From assembly GCA_020845455.1 (NCBI GenBank), contig JADLFO010000023.1, forward strand, positions 1 through 57,128: 57,128 bases of DNA. Reading direction: 5' to 3'. Within the stretch, counting starts at the first letter, position 1, and every line of letters starts with the position of its first letter. The stretch is from Caldilineaceae bacterium (GTDB lineage: Bacteria > Chloroflexota > Anaerolineae > Caldilineales > Caldilineaceae). The notes beneath the pieces are model-generated. The model was not told the origin of the DNA, did not search any database, and saw nothing but the letters and a program-made list of their open reading frames with translations. Below, piece by piece: positions 32,425-41,266 of the stretch. Made by a program: the position numbers and the translations under genes.

Positions 32425-33477
32425 CTACTCTCGGAAGAAGTCATCCCATGGGATCTCGGCCGGCGCGTCGTCGCACACGATCCGGATCATGGCACGCATC
32501 AGCGGGAGGCGCGCCGCGTCCAGCTTGCCGCCGGCGATCATCTGTTCGATCGTAGGGCCAATCGCCAGCGCCAGTTCGGCCCCTTCGATCGTCTCCTCGG
32601 CCATGTGCTGCTGCTTGGCCTGGCTGTAGGCCATCCCCAACCCCAACAGCCGGCCCATCCGCCCGTTGCGCCCGCCCATGCTCGTCACATAGAGGTCGCC
32701 CGCGCCCGGCAGCGTATAGACGCTGGCGCGCCTGCCGCCCGCCAGTTCGACCAGATAGGCCATCTCCCACAGCCCTTGCGCAAAGATCGCCGCCGACAGG
32801 TTGTACATCACGGCGTCGTTGCTGCCCTTGCCCTCTTTTTCCAGCAGCCCGCCGACCACGCCCACGGCCAGGGCATAGATATTCTTGAGCGCCACGCAGG
32901 TCTCCACGCCGATAAAATCGGGGTTGGGCCACACATGGTAATAGGGCGTGCGCAGCATCGCGGCCAGTTGTTCCAGCAGCGCCGCATCCGTGCCCGTCAC
33001 CACCACGCAGGTATGGCGGCGCACCGCCAGTTCACCCGCGATCGACGGGCCGCCGACGGCCGCGATGCGCAGCCCCGCCTGCACCTGTGGCGGCAGCCCC
33101 GCGGCCAGGATATGCGGCAGCAGCTTGAGGCGAGCGCCGTCGCCCTCCAGACCCTTGGTCAACATCAGCACCGGCGTCTGCGGCGGCAGCACCTTGCCCA
33201 ACTGCGCCGCGGCCCACTCCACCCCCAGCGAATTCACGCCGACCACCACCAGGTCAGCCCCGGCCATGGCCTCGCCCAGCCGGTCATAGGTATAGGGCGT
33301 CACCGCGTCGGGCAGGCGCACGCGCAGCCGCGGGTGCGTGCGCGACTCGTGGATCTCCTCGATGATGTCGCCGTCAAGATGAGTCCCCACCAGCCGCACG
33401 GCATGGCCGTTGTCGGCCAGCGGCGTGCTAAACGCGCTGCCCATCAAGCCTGCCCCCAAGATGACCACGTTGCCCAT
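32425..33477 (-). CDS. gpsA: NAD(P)-dependent glycerol-3-phosphate dehydrogenase-like protein
   Basis: A 350-residue dehydrogenase reducing dihydroxyacetone phosphate to sn-glycerol-3-phosphate, the entry to phospholipid synthesis. The Rossmann motif G-A-G-L-M-G-S-A is at residues 8-15. The substrate-binding segments G-G-P-S-I-A and V-A-L-K-N-I-Y-A-L (catalytic Lys) and a C-terminal Arg/Asn-containing T-L-P-G-A-G-D-L-Y-V-T segment are present. The L-x-T-K-G-L motif is present as M-L-T-K-G-L-E. It is somewhat divergent at the C-terminus, so a paralogue with another 3-carbon substrate is possible. The next gene upstream (ctaA-like) ends 34 bases before it, so the two may be cotranscribed. Confidence 0.85.
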   Translation of the reverse strand: MGNVVILGAGLMGSAFSTPLADNGHAVRLVGTHLDGDIIEEIHESRTHPRLRVRLPDAVTPYTYDRLGEAMAGADLVVVGVNSLGVEWAAAQLGKVLPPQTPVLMLTKGLEGDGARLKLLPHILAAGLPPQVQAGLRIAAVGGPSIAGELAVRRHTCVVVTGTDAALLEQLAAMLRTPYYHVWPNPDFIGVETCVALKNIYALAVGVVGGLLEKEGKGSNDAVMYNLSAAIFAQGLWEMAYLVELAGGRRASVYTLPGAGDLYVTSMGGRNGRMGRLLGLGMAYSQAKQQHMAEETIEGAELALAIGPTIEQMIAGGKLDAARLPLMRAMIRIVCDDAPAEIPWDDFFRE

Positions 33478-33511
33478 GGCGTGCTCACTTCTGCGTTGGT
33501 GACGGTTGGTT

Positions 33512-34468
33512 TTAGACGGCGCGCCCCGCCGGCAGGGCGCGGATCGCCGGGTCAGAGGCCGCGGCGGATTCGACCGGGCGCGCCAGCGCCGAGGCCGCCA
33601 AAATGACCAACGTGATCCAGATCAGGTCGGAGATCAAGAGGTGGGTCAACTGGATGACGACCGGGGCCTTCAGCGCCACGTTGACCGCCCCCGCCAAAAG
33701 CTGCAATGCATAGAGCGCGCCCAGCAGATTGGTCAGCCGGGTCGTCTGGCTGCCGGGCCGGGTGCGCCGCGCCGTCCACGCCGCCAGCGCCAGCAGCCCG
33801 CCCACCAGCAGCGCGATCAACGGGTGGGAGACGCGCAACTCGACCAGCGTCGCCACCAGCGGCGACTCCTCCGGCGAGATGCCCGCGCCCAGCGTAAGCG
33901 TGTCGCCCAGCGCTGTGATACCGCCGCTGGCCCCCAGGATCAACACACCCGCCGCCGCGGCCAGCAGCGCGGGCGTCAGCGCGCCTTGGCCGCGCAGCCG
34001 CATAGGGGGATGGTTCCCGGCCCACCACGCCGTCAATGTCAGCGCGCCCAGCAGCAGAAAGGTGTTGATCAAATGGCCCGCCATCCAATAGGCGCGCGCC
34101 ACCGAAACATTGTGCGCCACCAGTTCCAACAGCACCAGCCCCGCGCCGACCAGCGCCTCCACCACCATCAACACCAGCGAGGCCAGCGCCGCCCGGCGCA
34201 CATGATGCCCGCGCGGAAAAGCGCGCCAGGCCCACACCGCCAGCGCCACCACCAAGATCAAGGCGATGCCGCTGGTCGTGCGGTGAGAGAACTCGATCAA
34301 CGTCTCCACACGCGGCGCGCGCGGCAGCACTTCGCCATTGCACAACGGCCAGTGGCTGCCACAGCCTGCCCCCGAACCGGTGGCGCGCACAAACGCGCCC
34401 CACAGCACCACCAACACATTAAAGGCCAACACGCCCCAAGCAAAGCGGGCAAAACCGCGAGAGTCCAT
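33512..34468 (-). CDS. ctaA: COX15/CtaA family heme A synthase
   Basis: A 318-residue, eight-helix membrane protein that oxidises the heme O methyl group for cytochrome oxidase. Family marks are G-A-F-V-R-A-T-G-S-G-A-G-C-G-S-H-W-P-L-C-N-G near the N-terminus with the Cys pair, and the four heme-ligand His positions in E-F-S-H-R, A-G-H-L, V-S-H-P and Q-L-T-H. Start at ATG 34468 with GAGG 6 bases upstream; GTG 34480 is an alternative. No cytochrome oxidase gene is in the window. Confidence 0.9.
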   Translation of the reverse strand: MDSRGFARFAWGVLAFNVLVVLWGAFVRATGSGAGCGSHWPLCNGEVLPRAPRVETLIEFSHRTTSGIALILVVALAVWAWRAFPRGHHVRRAALASLVLMVVEALVGAGLVLLELVAHNVSVARAYWMAGHLINTFLLLGALTLTAWWAGNHPPMRLRGQGALTPALLAAAAGVLILGASGGITALGDTLTLGAGISPEESPLVATLVELRVSHPLIALLVGGLLALAAWTARRTRPGSQTTRLTNLLGALYALQLLAGAVNVALKAPVVIQLTHLLISDLIWITLVILAASALARPVESAAASDPAIRALPAGRAV

Positions 34469-34522
34469 ATCAATCCTCACTCACACTCCGGGAAAACCCG
34501 GCCCTGCATCTGTCGCTCGTGC

Positions 34523-34531
34523 ATTATAGCA
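34523..34531 (-). promoter_or_regulatory. Extended -10 promoter of ctaA
   Basis: On the minus strand TGC-TATAAT (34531-34523) is a perfect extended -10. Transcription would begin near 34516, 48 bases before ATG 34468. It lies in the 81-base gap after the last polysaccharide gene; no clear terminator of that operon is seen there. Confidence 0.65.
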
Positions 34532-34549
34532 CGGATGGGCCGCCGGCGG

Positions 34550-35023
34550 TCAGCCCGCCGGCTCGCACGCCAAGACATAGATACGCTCGGCCCCGCGCAC
34601 CAACAGGTCGGCGATCTCCGCCAGCGTGTGGCGATAGTCCGCCGGCCCGCCGCGCACCGGGTCGGCCACCGAATAGCTTGGCCCGCTCATCTCGCTAAGC
34701 AGAAAAATGCGGCCGCGCGCCTTGGGGAACTCCAGTTGTAGCGCCTCCTTATGCCCCTGTTCCATCACCAAGATCAGACGATATTGGCAGAGCAGCGCCC
34801 AGTCCACCGGCTGCGAGCGGTGGCCGCGCACATCCAGCCCTTGTTCGGCCAAGACCTGGATCGTCAGCGGCATAGCGGAGCGCCCAGGCCCTGTCCAGGT
34901 GCCCGCCGAGCCGATACCCCACTCCTCTTGCGAACCGTTGGCCGCGACATAGTCGCGCCACAGGGCTTCGGCCATGGGCGAGCGGCATTGGTTGGCGGTG
35001 CATACAAAGAGAACCGAATACAT
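34550..35023 (-). CDS. Low-molecular-weight protein-tyrosine phosphatase (Wzb/YwlE-like)
   Basis: A 157-residue phosphatase. The active-site loop C-T-A-N-Q-C-R-S near residues 8-15 is the CX5R(S) P-loop, and the general acid is in V-A-D-P near residue 117. Last gene of the polysaccharide operon. Its ATG overlaps the stop of the CapD-like gene (TGATG), so translation is coupled. In capsule systems such enzymes dephosphorylate tyrosine kinases; no such kinase gene is seen in this window. Confidence 0.9.
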   Translation of the reverse strand: MYSVLFVCTANQCRSPMAEALWRDYVAANGSQEEWGIGSAGTWTGPGRSAMPLTIQVLAEQGLDVRGHRSQPVDWALLCQYRLILVMEQGHKEALQLEFPKARGRIFLLSEMSGPSYSVADPVRGGPADYRHTLAEIADLLVRGAERIYVLACEPAG

Positions 35024-36960
35024 CAATGGTCCCTTCCGTTGGCCGGGCCGGGTGTGTAGCTGGATGTATAGTTGGATGTATAGTTGAACGGAAGCCCCGC
35101 ACCGGCTGCGCTCTCTCCATCGCGCGGCTGATATTCGGGAACCAAGCGCCGCAGCCACGCCACGATCGTGTCGCGGTCGCCGGTCTCTGCCGCAGCGTAG
35201 AGTCGCGGGATGGCCCAGCCCAGCGCATCCGGCACAAACGCATGGCCGTTGGCCGCGATAAAGATCTGTTGGTGCTCGGTGCGGCGGTAGGTTTCGCCGT
35301 CCAAGAACAGTTCCTCAAACTGTTTTTCCCCCGGGCGCAGCCCCGTAAAGACAATGTCAACATCCCGGCCCAACTCCAGCCCCGAAAGGCGGATCAGGTC
35401 GGCGGCGAGATCGACGATCCGCACCGGTTCGCCCATGTCCAACACAAAGACCTCTCCCCCTCGGCCCATCACCGAGGCCTGCAGCACCAACTGCACCGCT
35501 TCGGGGATGGTCATAAAATAGCGTTTGACCTCGGGGTCGGTCACGGTCACTGGGCCGCCGGCCGCGATCTGGCGGCGGAACGTATGCAGCACACTGCCCC
35601 GGCTGCCCAAGACATTGCCAAAACGCACCGCCACATAGGGCCGGCCTGTGGCTCCAGCCGTCTGGTGCAGCAGCAGTTCGGCCACGCGCTTGGTCGCGCC
35701 CATCACATTTGTGGGGTGGACGGCCTTGTCGGTCGAGATCAACACCAGCCGCTCCACACCCGACTCCTGGGCGGCGTCCAGCACCGACTGCGTGCCAAGC
35801 ACATTGTTGAGGATCGCTTCGCCGGGGTGGTCTTCCATCAGAGGAACATGCTTGTGGGCCGCGGCATGAAAGACGATCTGCGGCCGTTCATCCGCAAAGA
35901 CACGGCGGATCCGTTCAGGGAAGCGCACATCGGCGATCACGCCGCGCACAGGCGGCATCTGCGGGCGGCTGCGCAGATCTTCCATCACTTCAAAGATCGA
36001 ATTTTCGCCATGCCCCAACAACACGATCTCGCGCGGGCTGCACATCGCCACCTGGCGCGCCAGTTCAGCGCCGATCGAACCGCCGCCACCGGTGATCAAC
36101 ACCCGCTTGTCCCTGAGCAAAGCGCGCACCGCGGCGATGTCGGTCTGCACCGGCGCGCGGCGCAGCAGATCGTCAATCTCCACATCGCGCAGCTTGTTGA
36201 TCGTGACCTTGCCGCCCAGCAACTCATAGATCCCCGGCACAATGCGCGCCTGGACGCCCGCGACCCTACACAGCGTCACGATCTCACGGATCTGTTTGCC
36301 TGCCACCGTGGGCATAGCGATGATGATCTGCTTCACGCCCTCCTGCGCCAACTGCGGGATCAGCCGGCGTCCCCCCTCCACGCGCAGCCCGTGGATCACC
36401 ATGCCGCGCTTGGCGGGGTCATCGTCCAGAAAAGCCACAGCGCGCAGCCCCACTTGGGGATTCTGCTGAAGCTCGCGCAGGATCATCGTACCGGCGTCGC
36501 CCGCGCCCATGATCGCCACCGGCTTCATCACCTGACCTGTAGGCAGCCGCGGTTGGCGACGCGCCAGCACACGCATCGCCAGCCGCGGCCCGGCGATCGC
36601 CACCAACCCCACCAAGAACAGGATCAGCGGGATCGAGCGCGGCACAATCCATTCGTCCATCCACAGCCGGTGCGTCAGCCAACTCATCAACCCGGCTACC
36701 ACCACCGTCACGCTCCACGCACCGGCGAGCAGCAGCAGTTCGTTGATCGACGCATAGCGCCAGAAACGCGCATAGATGCCGGCGCGGCGAAAGACCAGCG
36801 GCGTAGTTACCACCACCGTCACGGCGAGCAGCCCCATCCCCGGCCACCAGCGCGCGCCCGGCAGCGCATCCAGCCGGATCACATAGCTTGCATAGACGCA
36901 CAGCGGCAACAGCACCAGATCGAGCACGAAGAAATGCCGGTTACGCCACTTGGACAGCAT
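35023..36960 (-). CDS. CapD/PglF-type nucleotide-sugar 4,6-dehydratase
   Basis: A 645-residue protein. Four N-terminal helices (about residues 10-125) anchor it in the membrane. A first Rossmann domain (A-I-M-G-A-G-D-A-G) spans about 145-260. The catalytic domain begins with G-G-G-G-S-I-G-A-E near 293. The active site is S-T-D-K-A-V-H-P-T-N-V-M-G-A-T-K-R: Thr-Asp-Lys with Met in the place of the usual Tyr, as in PglF and WbpM. It would convert UDP-GlcNAc to the 4-keto-6-deoxy sugar used by the DegT enzyme encoded just before it in the operon. The extreme C-terminus carries Asn-Tyr-Thr-Ser repeats. Confidence 0.93.
   Translation of the reverse strand: MLSKWRNRHFFVLDLVLLPLCVYASYVIRLDALPGARWWPGMGLLAVTVVVTTPLVFRRAGIYARFWRYASINELLLLAGAWSVTVVVAGLMSWLTHRLWMDEWIVPRSIPLILFLVGLVAIAGPRLAMRVLARRQPRLPTGQVMKPVAIMGAGDAGTMILRELQQNPQVGLRAVAFLDDDPAKRGMVIHGLRVEGGRRLIPQLAQEGVKQIIIAMPTVAGKQIREIVTLCRVAGVQARIVPGIYELLGGKVTINKLRDVEIDDLLRRAPVQTDIAAVRALLRDKRVLITGGGGSIGAELARQVAMCSPREIVLLGHGENSIFEVMEDLRSRPQMPPVRGVIADVRFPERIRRVFADERPQIVFHAAAHKHVPLMEDHPGEAILNNVLGTQSVLDAAQESGVERLVLISTDKAVHPTNVMGATKRVAELLLHQTAGATGRPYVAVRFGNVLGSRGSVLHTFRRQIAAGGPVTVTDPEVKRYFMTIPEAVQLVLQASVMGRGGEVFVLDMGEPVRIVDLAADLIRLSGLELGRDVDIVFTGLRPGEKQFEELFLDGETYRRTEHQQIFIAANGHAFVPDALGWAIPRLYAAAETGDRDTIVAWLRRLVPEYQPRDGESAAGAGLPFNYTSNYTSSYTPGPANGRDH
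35052..35087. repeat. 12-base tandem repeat in the C-terminus of the dehydratase gene
   Basis: Two exact-but-one copies of ATGTATAGTTGG (35064-35087) follow a 9/12 copy (35052-35063). They encode Asn-Tyr-Thr-Ser repeats on the minus strand just before the stop codon and keep the frame. Confidence 0.8.
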
Positions 36961-36961
36961 G

Positions 36962-38110
36962 TTAAGTCCTTCCCAGCGGCGTCTGGATATAGACGTTGCG
37001 TACCGCCGCCGCTACCCGCACCAGATCGGCGTCGCTCAGACTCGACCCTGACGGCAGACACAGCCCGCGGCCAAACAATGATTCCGCCACCTGCCCGCCG
37101 ATGCGCGCATAGGGTGCAAAGACCGGCTGCAAGTGCATCGGCTTCCAGACCGGCCGCGCCTCGATATTCTCCGCCTCCAGGCTGTGGCGCACCGCCTCGG
37201 CCTCCGCGCCAAACTGCGCCGGGTCGATCGTCAGGGTCGTCAGCCAGCGGCTGTGCGTCCCCCACGGCGCTTCGGGCATCCAAGCTAGGCCGGGCAAATC
37301 GCCCAGCCGCGCCTGATATTCGGCAAAAACGCGCCGCCGCGCCGCCACGCGCTCGGCCAGCACAGCCAACTGCCCACGCCCAATCGCGGCCAGCACATTG
37401 CTCATGCGGTAATTATAGCCGATCTCGTGATGTTCATAATGGGGTGCGGGTTCACGCGCCTGCGCCGCCAGCTTGCGCGCCCGCGCCGCCAGCGCGCCGT
37501 CGTCCGCAACCAGCATCCCCCCGCCGGATGTGGTGATGATCTTGTTGCCGTTAAACGAAAAGATGCCCACCCGCCCCACGCTGCCTGGGCTGCGCCCGCC
37601 ATAGCTTGCGCCCAAGGCTTCGGCGGCGTCCTCCACCAGCGCCACGCCATAGGCGTCGCACAGCGCGGCGATGCGCCCCAGGTCGGCGCACTGGCCGTAG
37701 AGATGCACCACCACCACCGCCTTGGGCAGCCGGTTCTGCCGCGCCCGCTCGGCCAGCGCCTCCGCCAGCAGATCAGGGTCCATATTCCAGGATGCGGCCT
37801 CACTGTCGACAAAGACCGGACGCGCCCCCAGATAGCAGATCGGATAGACGCTGCCCGCAAAGGTCAAGGTGGAGACCATCACCTCGTCGCCCGGCTCCAC
37901 CCCCACCAGGCGCAGCGCCAGATGCAGCGCCGCCGTGCCGGAGGAGAGCGCCAGCGCCGCACGCACGCCAACAGACGCCGCAAACTCCTGCTCAAAGGCG
38001 TCGACTTGGGGGCCGAGCGGCGCAATCCAATTCGAGTCGAACGCCTCTTGCACATGGAGCAGTTCCAGCCCAGAGAGGTGCGGCGGCGACAGGTAGATGC
38101 GTTCAGCCAT
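36962..38110 (-). CDS. DegT/DnrJ/EryC1 aminotransferase (PglE-like)
   Basis: A 382-residue PLP enzyme that aminates a 4-keto sugar nucleotide. The N-terminus I-Y-L-S-P-P-H-L-S-G and N-W-I-A-P-L-G-P are family signatures. The PLP site includes S-S-G-T-A-A-L-H, E-D-A-A-E-A-L-G and the Schiff-base Lys in F-S-F-N-G-N-K-I near residue 190, followed by T-S-G-G-G-G-M. Start at ATG 38110, overlapping the previous gene by 8 bases (ATGGCTGA). With the CapD-like dehydratase and the NeuD-like acetyltransferase it completes a bacillosamine-type pathway. Confidence 0.93.
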   Translation of the reverse strand: MAERIYLSPPHLSGLELLHVQEAFDSNWIAPLGPQVDAFEQEFAASVGVRAALALSSGTAALHLALRLVGVEPGDEVMVSTLTFAGSVYPICYLGARPVFVDSEAASWNMDPDLLAEALAERARQNRLPKAVVVVHLYGQCADLGRIAALCDAYGVALVEDAAEALGASYGGRSPGSVGRVGIFSFNGNKIITTSGGGMLVADDGALAARARKLAAQAREPAPHYEHHEIGYNYRMSNVLAAIGRGQLAVLAERVAARRRVFAEYQARLGDLPGLAWMPEAPWGTHSRWLTTLTIDPAQFGAEAEAVRHSLEAENIEARPVWKPMHLQPVFAPYARIGGQVAESLFGRGLCLPSGSSLSDADLVRVAAAVRNVYIQTPLGRT

Positions 38111-39311
38111 AGCGCACCCCGCGGCGGCGCAGCGTGCGCCAGACGTCCTGCGCCATATGCCGCCAGCGCGCCGCATAGGCCGCGGGCAGATGCCACGGTG
38201 CGTCCACCGTGTAGCGCCGGCGCATATAGGCGGGCGGGGGCAGCAGAATACGCTGCGCCGTCCGCAGCCCATCGCGCCAGCCCATGGCCGCCAGATCGTA
38301 CATCACTTGTTCTGAGAGGGTGCGCGGCCGGCGGCGTCGCCGCCCATGCGCCACGGTGTCATGCGCAGGGCGGCGCAGCGCCAATGTTTCTAGGACGTGC
38401 GCGGGCAGCGGCGTAGCAAAATAGCGCTGCGCCAACTGCAACGCACGCGCCGTCACATACGTCCACCCCAACGCCGTCGCTCTAGCGATGACCAATGCCC
38501 AGTCAAACGCCGGCGTAGACAGGATCAGCCGGTGCAGGTCGAAAAAGCGCAGCAGCCGGAGGTCGGTCTCGCCATGCTGCAGCAGCGCATGCGCGGCCAG
38601 ATAGAGCAGATGCGCTTCGGGGCGCAGCGTCGCCATCCGAGGCCCCGCATCGTGCGCGGCATAGGGCATCGTCTGCTGCCAGAACCAGTCAAGCGCCTGC
38701 ACGGGCAGCAGCCGGTCGGCCGCGCCCAACAGCCGGAAGTGCAGTTCGACCAGAACCTTATCACCTGACATTGAATCACCCTCCGGCCCTTGCAACGCGT
38801 AATGATGCTTCAGGGACTCCGTGCCGTCGAACAACTGAGGCAGCAGCCGGCAGCCGACCCCCTCGGCGGCAGCCAGCGCGGCGCGGCGCTGGGCATAGGG
38901 GACCAGCAAGTCGATATCCAGCATCGGGCGCAGTTCCGGCGACGGGTAGACGGTCTGCGCCAGCGCGCTGCCTTTGAGCCACAGCGTCGCAATCCCCGCC
39001 CGGGCCAACGCCGACTGCAAGCGCCGCTGCACCCCGCCGGCCAGCACGCCCTGCACCGCGCTGTGTGCCCGCGCCGCGCGCAGCGGCAGCAGCGCTGCGC
39101 CGAACTGCTCGGCGCAGCCCGCCCGCTGCGCCTGCCAGAGCAAAAACGGCCCCAGCCCATGGCGCAGCGCCAGGTCAGACAGCCCGGCCCACTGCTCTGG
39201 GCGCAGCGCGTCCGGCGCGATCTGCCCGGCGACCAGCGCGCCCAACAGACGCAGATGCAGATCCCCGCTGGGCGGGTCAACCGGCGGGTCAGCCAATAGG
39301 TCGAATGCCAT
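38103..39311 (-). CDS. Nucleotidyltransferase family protein (NTP_transf_5-like)
   Basis: A 402-residue protein. The segment W-L-K-G-S-A-L-A near residue 110 and P-M-L-D-I-D-L-L-V near 132 form the Gly-Ser/Asp-x-Asp pattern of the PF14907 nucleotidyltransferase family. A V-E-L-H-F-R-L-L segment follows at about 200. The substrates of this family are not known. Homologues occur in polysaccharide clusters and also, notably, beside lasso peptide clusters. The start at ATG 39311 overlaps the YdcF-like gene by 23 bases; the ribosome site is weak. It overlaps the aminotransferase start by 8 bases. Confidence 0.75.
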   Translation of the reverse strand: MAFDLLADPPVDPPSGDLHLRLLGALVAGQIAPDALRPEQWAGLSDLALRHGLGPFLLWQAQRAGCAEQFGAALLPLRAARAHSAVQGVLAGGVQRRLQSALARAGIATLWLKGSALAQTVYPSPELRPMLDIDLLVPYAQRRAALAAAEGVGCRLLPQLFDGTESLKHHYALQGPEGDSMSGDKVLVELHFRLLGAADRLLPVQALDWFWQQTMPYAAHDAGPRMATLRPEAHLLYLAAHALLQHGETDLRLLRFFDLHRLILSTPAFDWALVIARATALGWTYVTARALQLAQRYFATPLPAHVLETLALRRPAHDTVAHGRRRRRPRTLSEQVMYDLAAMGWRDGLRTAQRILLPPPAYMRRRYTVDAPWHLPAAYAARWRHMAQDVWRTLRRRGVRYG

Positions 39312-39912
39312 ATTCAATCCAATAGAACCCCAGCTTGAGCGCCTCGTTGACCACAAAGACCAGGCTGCGCTCATTGCGCCACCAGGATGCCGCCTCGTAG
39401 ACCGGGTCGTCGGGCGCGCTGGCCTGGAGCGTGACGCCCGGCAGATAGGCCGCCAGCGTCTGGCGTGCGCGCCGCGTATGAAAACGGTCAGTCACGATCA
39501 ACAAATGGGTCCAGCCCTCCGCCGCCGCCAGGTCACGCAGGTTGGCCGCCTCGTCCAAGGTGCTCTGCGCCTCTGGGGCCAGCCGCACCACCTCGGCGGG
39601 CAGCCCCAACCCCGTCGCCGCCTCCAGCGAAAGCGCGGTAGAGGTGCAGCCGATCCCGGTGGAGGCCAGCGTCCCGCCGCTAAAGACCACGATGGGCGCA
39701 AACCCTTGGGCATAGAGCGCCACGGCGTGGCGGCTGCGCATAAAACGACCGCCTTCGCCGCCCATCACGACAATGGCGTCGGCCTGCGCCGGCGGCGCGC
39801 TCGCGTCCAAAAAGAAGCCGAGGTTGAGCCAGACCAGCGCCGCGGCCAGCAGCCCGCCCAATAGGGCCAGCGCCACGGCGATCAGCGCCCGGCGGCAGAA
39901 TTGCAGCGACAT
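39289..39912 (-). CDS. YdcF-like DUF218 membrane protein
   Basis: A 207-residue protein with one N-terminal helix (about residues 8-31). The DUF218/YdcF fold follows: A-D-A-I-V-V-M-G-G-E-G near 45, P-I-V-V-F-S-G-G near 75, S-T-L-D-E-A-A-N near 117 and L-L-I-V-T-D-R-F-H-T-R-R-A near 137. Members of this family (SanA, ElyC) act at the envelope, apparently on lipid-linked sugar metabolism. In this operon it probably supports polysaccharide assembly. Confidence 0.88.
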   Translation of the reverse strand: MSLQFCRRALIAVALALLGGLLAAALVWLNLGFFLDASAPPAQADAIVVMGGEGGRFMRSRHAVALYAQGFAPIVVFSGGTLASTGIGCTSTALSLEAATGLGLPAEVVRLAPEAQSTLDEAANLRDLAAAEGWTHLLIVTDRFHTRRARQTLAAYLPGVTLQASAPDDPVYEAASWWRNERSLVFVVNEALKLGFYWIEYGIRPIG

Positions 39913-39951
39913 CGCTCTCCTGTCTTTGAACGCCCCTTAATTGAAGACGTT

Positions 39952-40614
39952 TTAGCGGCGAGCGGCGATGCGCGCCGGGCTGCCCATCACCACCGCGCCG
40001 TCCGGCACGTCGCGCGTCACCAGCGCGCCGGCCCCCACTACGCAGCCTGCGCCGATAGTTCGCCCCGGCAGCACCACCGCGCCGATGCCCACCAGCGTCC
40101 CCGCGCCCACATGCACCTCCCCGCCCAGCCGCACGCCCGGCGCAATATGCGCGTGGTCGCCGATCTGGCTGTGATGATCCACGCTGCAGCCGGTGTTGAG
40201 GATCACGTTGACGCCCACGCGCGCGCCCGTGCCCACCACGGCCCCGGCGCAGACCAGCGTGCCGCGGCCCAGCGTCGCGCCTCCGGCTACATAGGCGCGG
40301 GGATGGCAGCAGGCGATCACCATCTCTCCCTGGGCGCAGAGCGCGTCAAAAAAGCGCTGCCGCACGCCGTTGTCGCCGATGCCCACGATCACACCCTCAT
40401 GCGCGATCGAGGCCGGCGCCGCTGCCGCGCCCAGCACGGGCAGCCCCAGCCGCATCTGCCCGGCCAGCGTCGGGTCATCGTCCAAAAAGCCAATAGCCTG
40501 CACCGGGACCCCCGCCGCACACGAGGCCAGCAGCGCCTCCGCCGCCACCTGCCCATGCCCGCCCGCGCCAATAACCAGGATACGGGCAACCTCGCCACGG
40601 GCTGGGTCAGCCAT
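39952..40614 (-). CDS. NeuD/PglD-type sugar O/N-acyltransferase
   Basis: A 220-residue trimeric acyltransferase. The N-terminal Rossmann-like domain starts I-L-V-I-G-A-G-G-H-G-Q-V. The C-terminal half (about 100-215) has left-handed beta-helix hexapeptide repeats. The catalytic His is expected in C-S-V-D-H-H-S near 150. The closing G-S-P-A-R is typical. It would acetylate the 4-amino sugar made by the DegT enzyme using acetyl-CoA. Start at ATG 40614 gives an 8-base overlap (ATGGCTGA) with the sugar transferase gene. Confidence 0.92.
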   Translation of the reverse strand: MADPARGEVARILVIGAGGHGQVAAEALLASCAAGVPVQAIGFLDDDPTLAGQMRLGLPVLGAAAAPASIAHEGVIVGIGDNGVRQRFFDALCAQGEMVIACCHPRAYVAGGATLGRGTLVCAGAVVGTGARVGVNVILNTGCSVDHHSQIGDHAHIAPGVRLGGEVHVGAGTLVGIGAVVLPGRTIGAGCVVGAGALVTRDVPDGAVVMGSPARIAARR

Positions 40615-41266
40615 GCTCGTCGCCCCCGCGGAATTCCTCCATCGTGGCCTGGCCCGGCGCGCTGATGCCCTCGCGGCGCAGCGCCATCCAAACCGTCTGC
40701 CAGAGGATACGCATGTCCAGCCCCGGCGACAGGTGGTCGACATACCAGACATCGCGGGCAAAGCGATCTTCCCAAGAGACGCTGTTGCGGCCATGCACCT
40801 GCGCCCAGCCGGTAATGCCGGGACGCACGGCATGGCGGCGCATCTGTTCCGGCGTGTAGCGCGGCAGATAGTGCATCAAGAGGGGCCGCGGCCCTACCAG
40901 GCTCATTTCACCGCGCACCACGTTGACCAGTTCAGGCAGTTCGTCCAGGCTCCAGGCGCGCAATCGGCGGCCCAAAGGGGTCAACCGGTCGGCGTCGGAC
41001 AACGGTCGGCCCTGCGCATCCAGCGCGGCATGCATGGTGCGAAACTTGATCAGCGTAAAGGGCGCGCCGTGCAGCCCCGGCCGCGCCTGGCGAAACAGGA
41101 CCGGTCTGCCCATGCGCGCCCGGATCAGCAGCGCCACCGCCGCCATCAGCGGGGCCAGCAGCGCCAGCCCCAGCAGCGCCCCGGTCACGTCCAAAGCGCG
41201 CTTGCCATAGCGCCGGTAAAAACCGGCGGGCGGCCCGGCGTGGACATGCGCGGCCTGCTCAACCAT
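40607..41266 (-). CDS. Initiating sugar-1-phosphate transferase (PglC/WbaP-type)
   Basis: A 219-residue monotopic phosphoglycosyl transferase that moves a sugar phosphate onto undecaprenyl phosphate, starting the glycan. The membrane hairpin lies at about residues 24-50 (L-L-G-L-A-L-L-A-P). Catalytic motifs include L-I-K-F-R-T-M, S-L-D-E-L-P-E-L-V-N-V with the Asp-Glu dyad, and E-M-S-L-V-G-P-R-P. P-G-I-T-G-W-A-Q-V follows. The start at 41266 is the second of two tandem start regions created by a 16-base duplication; there is no good ribosome site, so expression may depend on reinitiation. Confidence 0.93.
   Translation of the reverse strand: MVEQAAHVHAGPPAGFYRRYGKRALDVTGALLGLALLAPLMAAVALLIRARMGRPVLFRQARPGLHGAPFTLIKFRTMHAALDAQGRPLSDADRLTPLGRRLRAWSLDELPELVNVVRGEMSLVGPRPLLMHYLPRYTPEQMRRHAVRPGITGWAQVHGRNSVSWEDRFARDVWYVDHLSPGLDMRILWQTVWMALRREGISAPGQATMEEFRGGDEHG

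Noticed and set aside
35026..37536. An 836-codon plus-strand open frame
   Set aside because: It lies wholly antisense to the dehydratase and aminotransferase genes, reads as His/Arg/Gln-rich low-complexity sequence and has no family motif. The high GC content keeps the opposite strand open.
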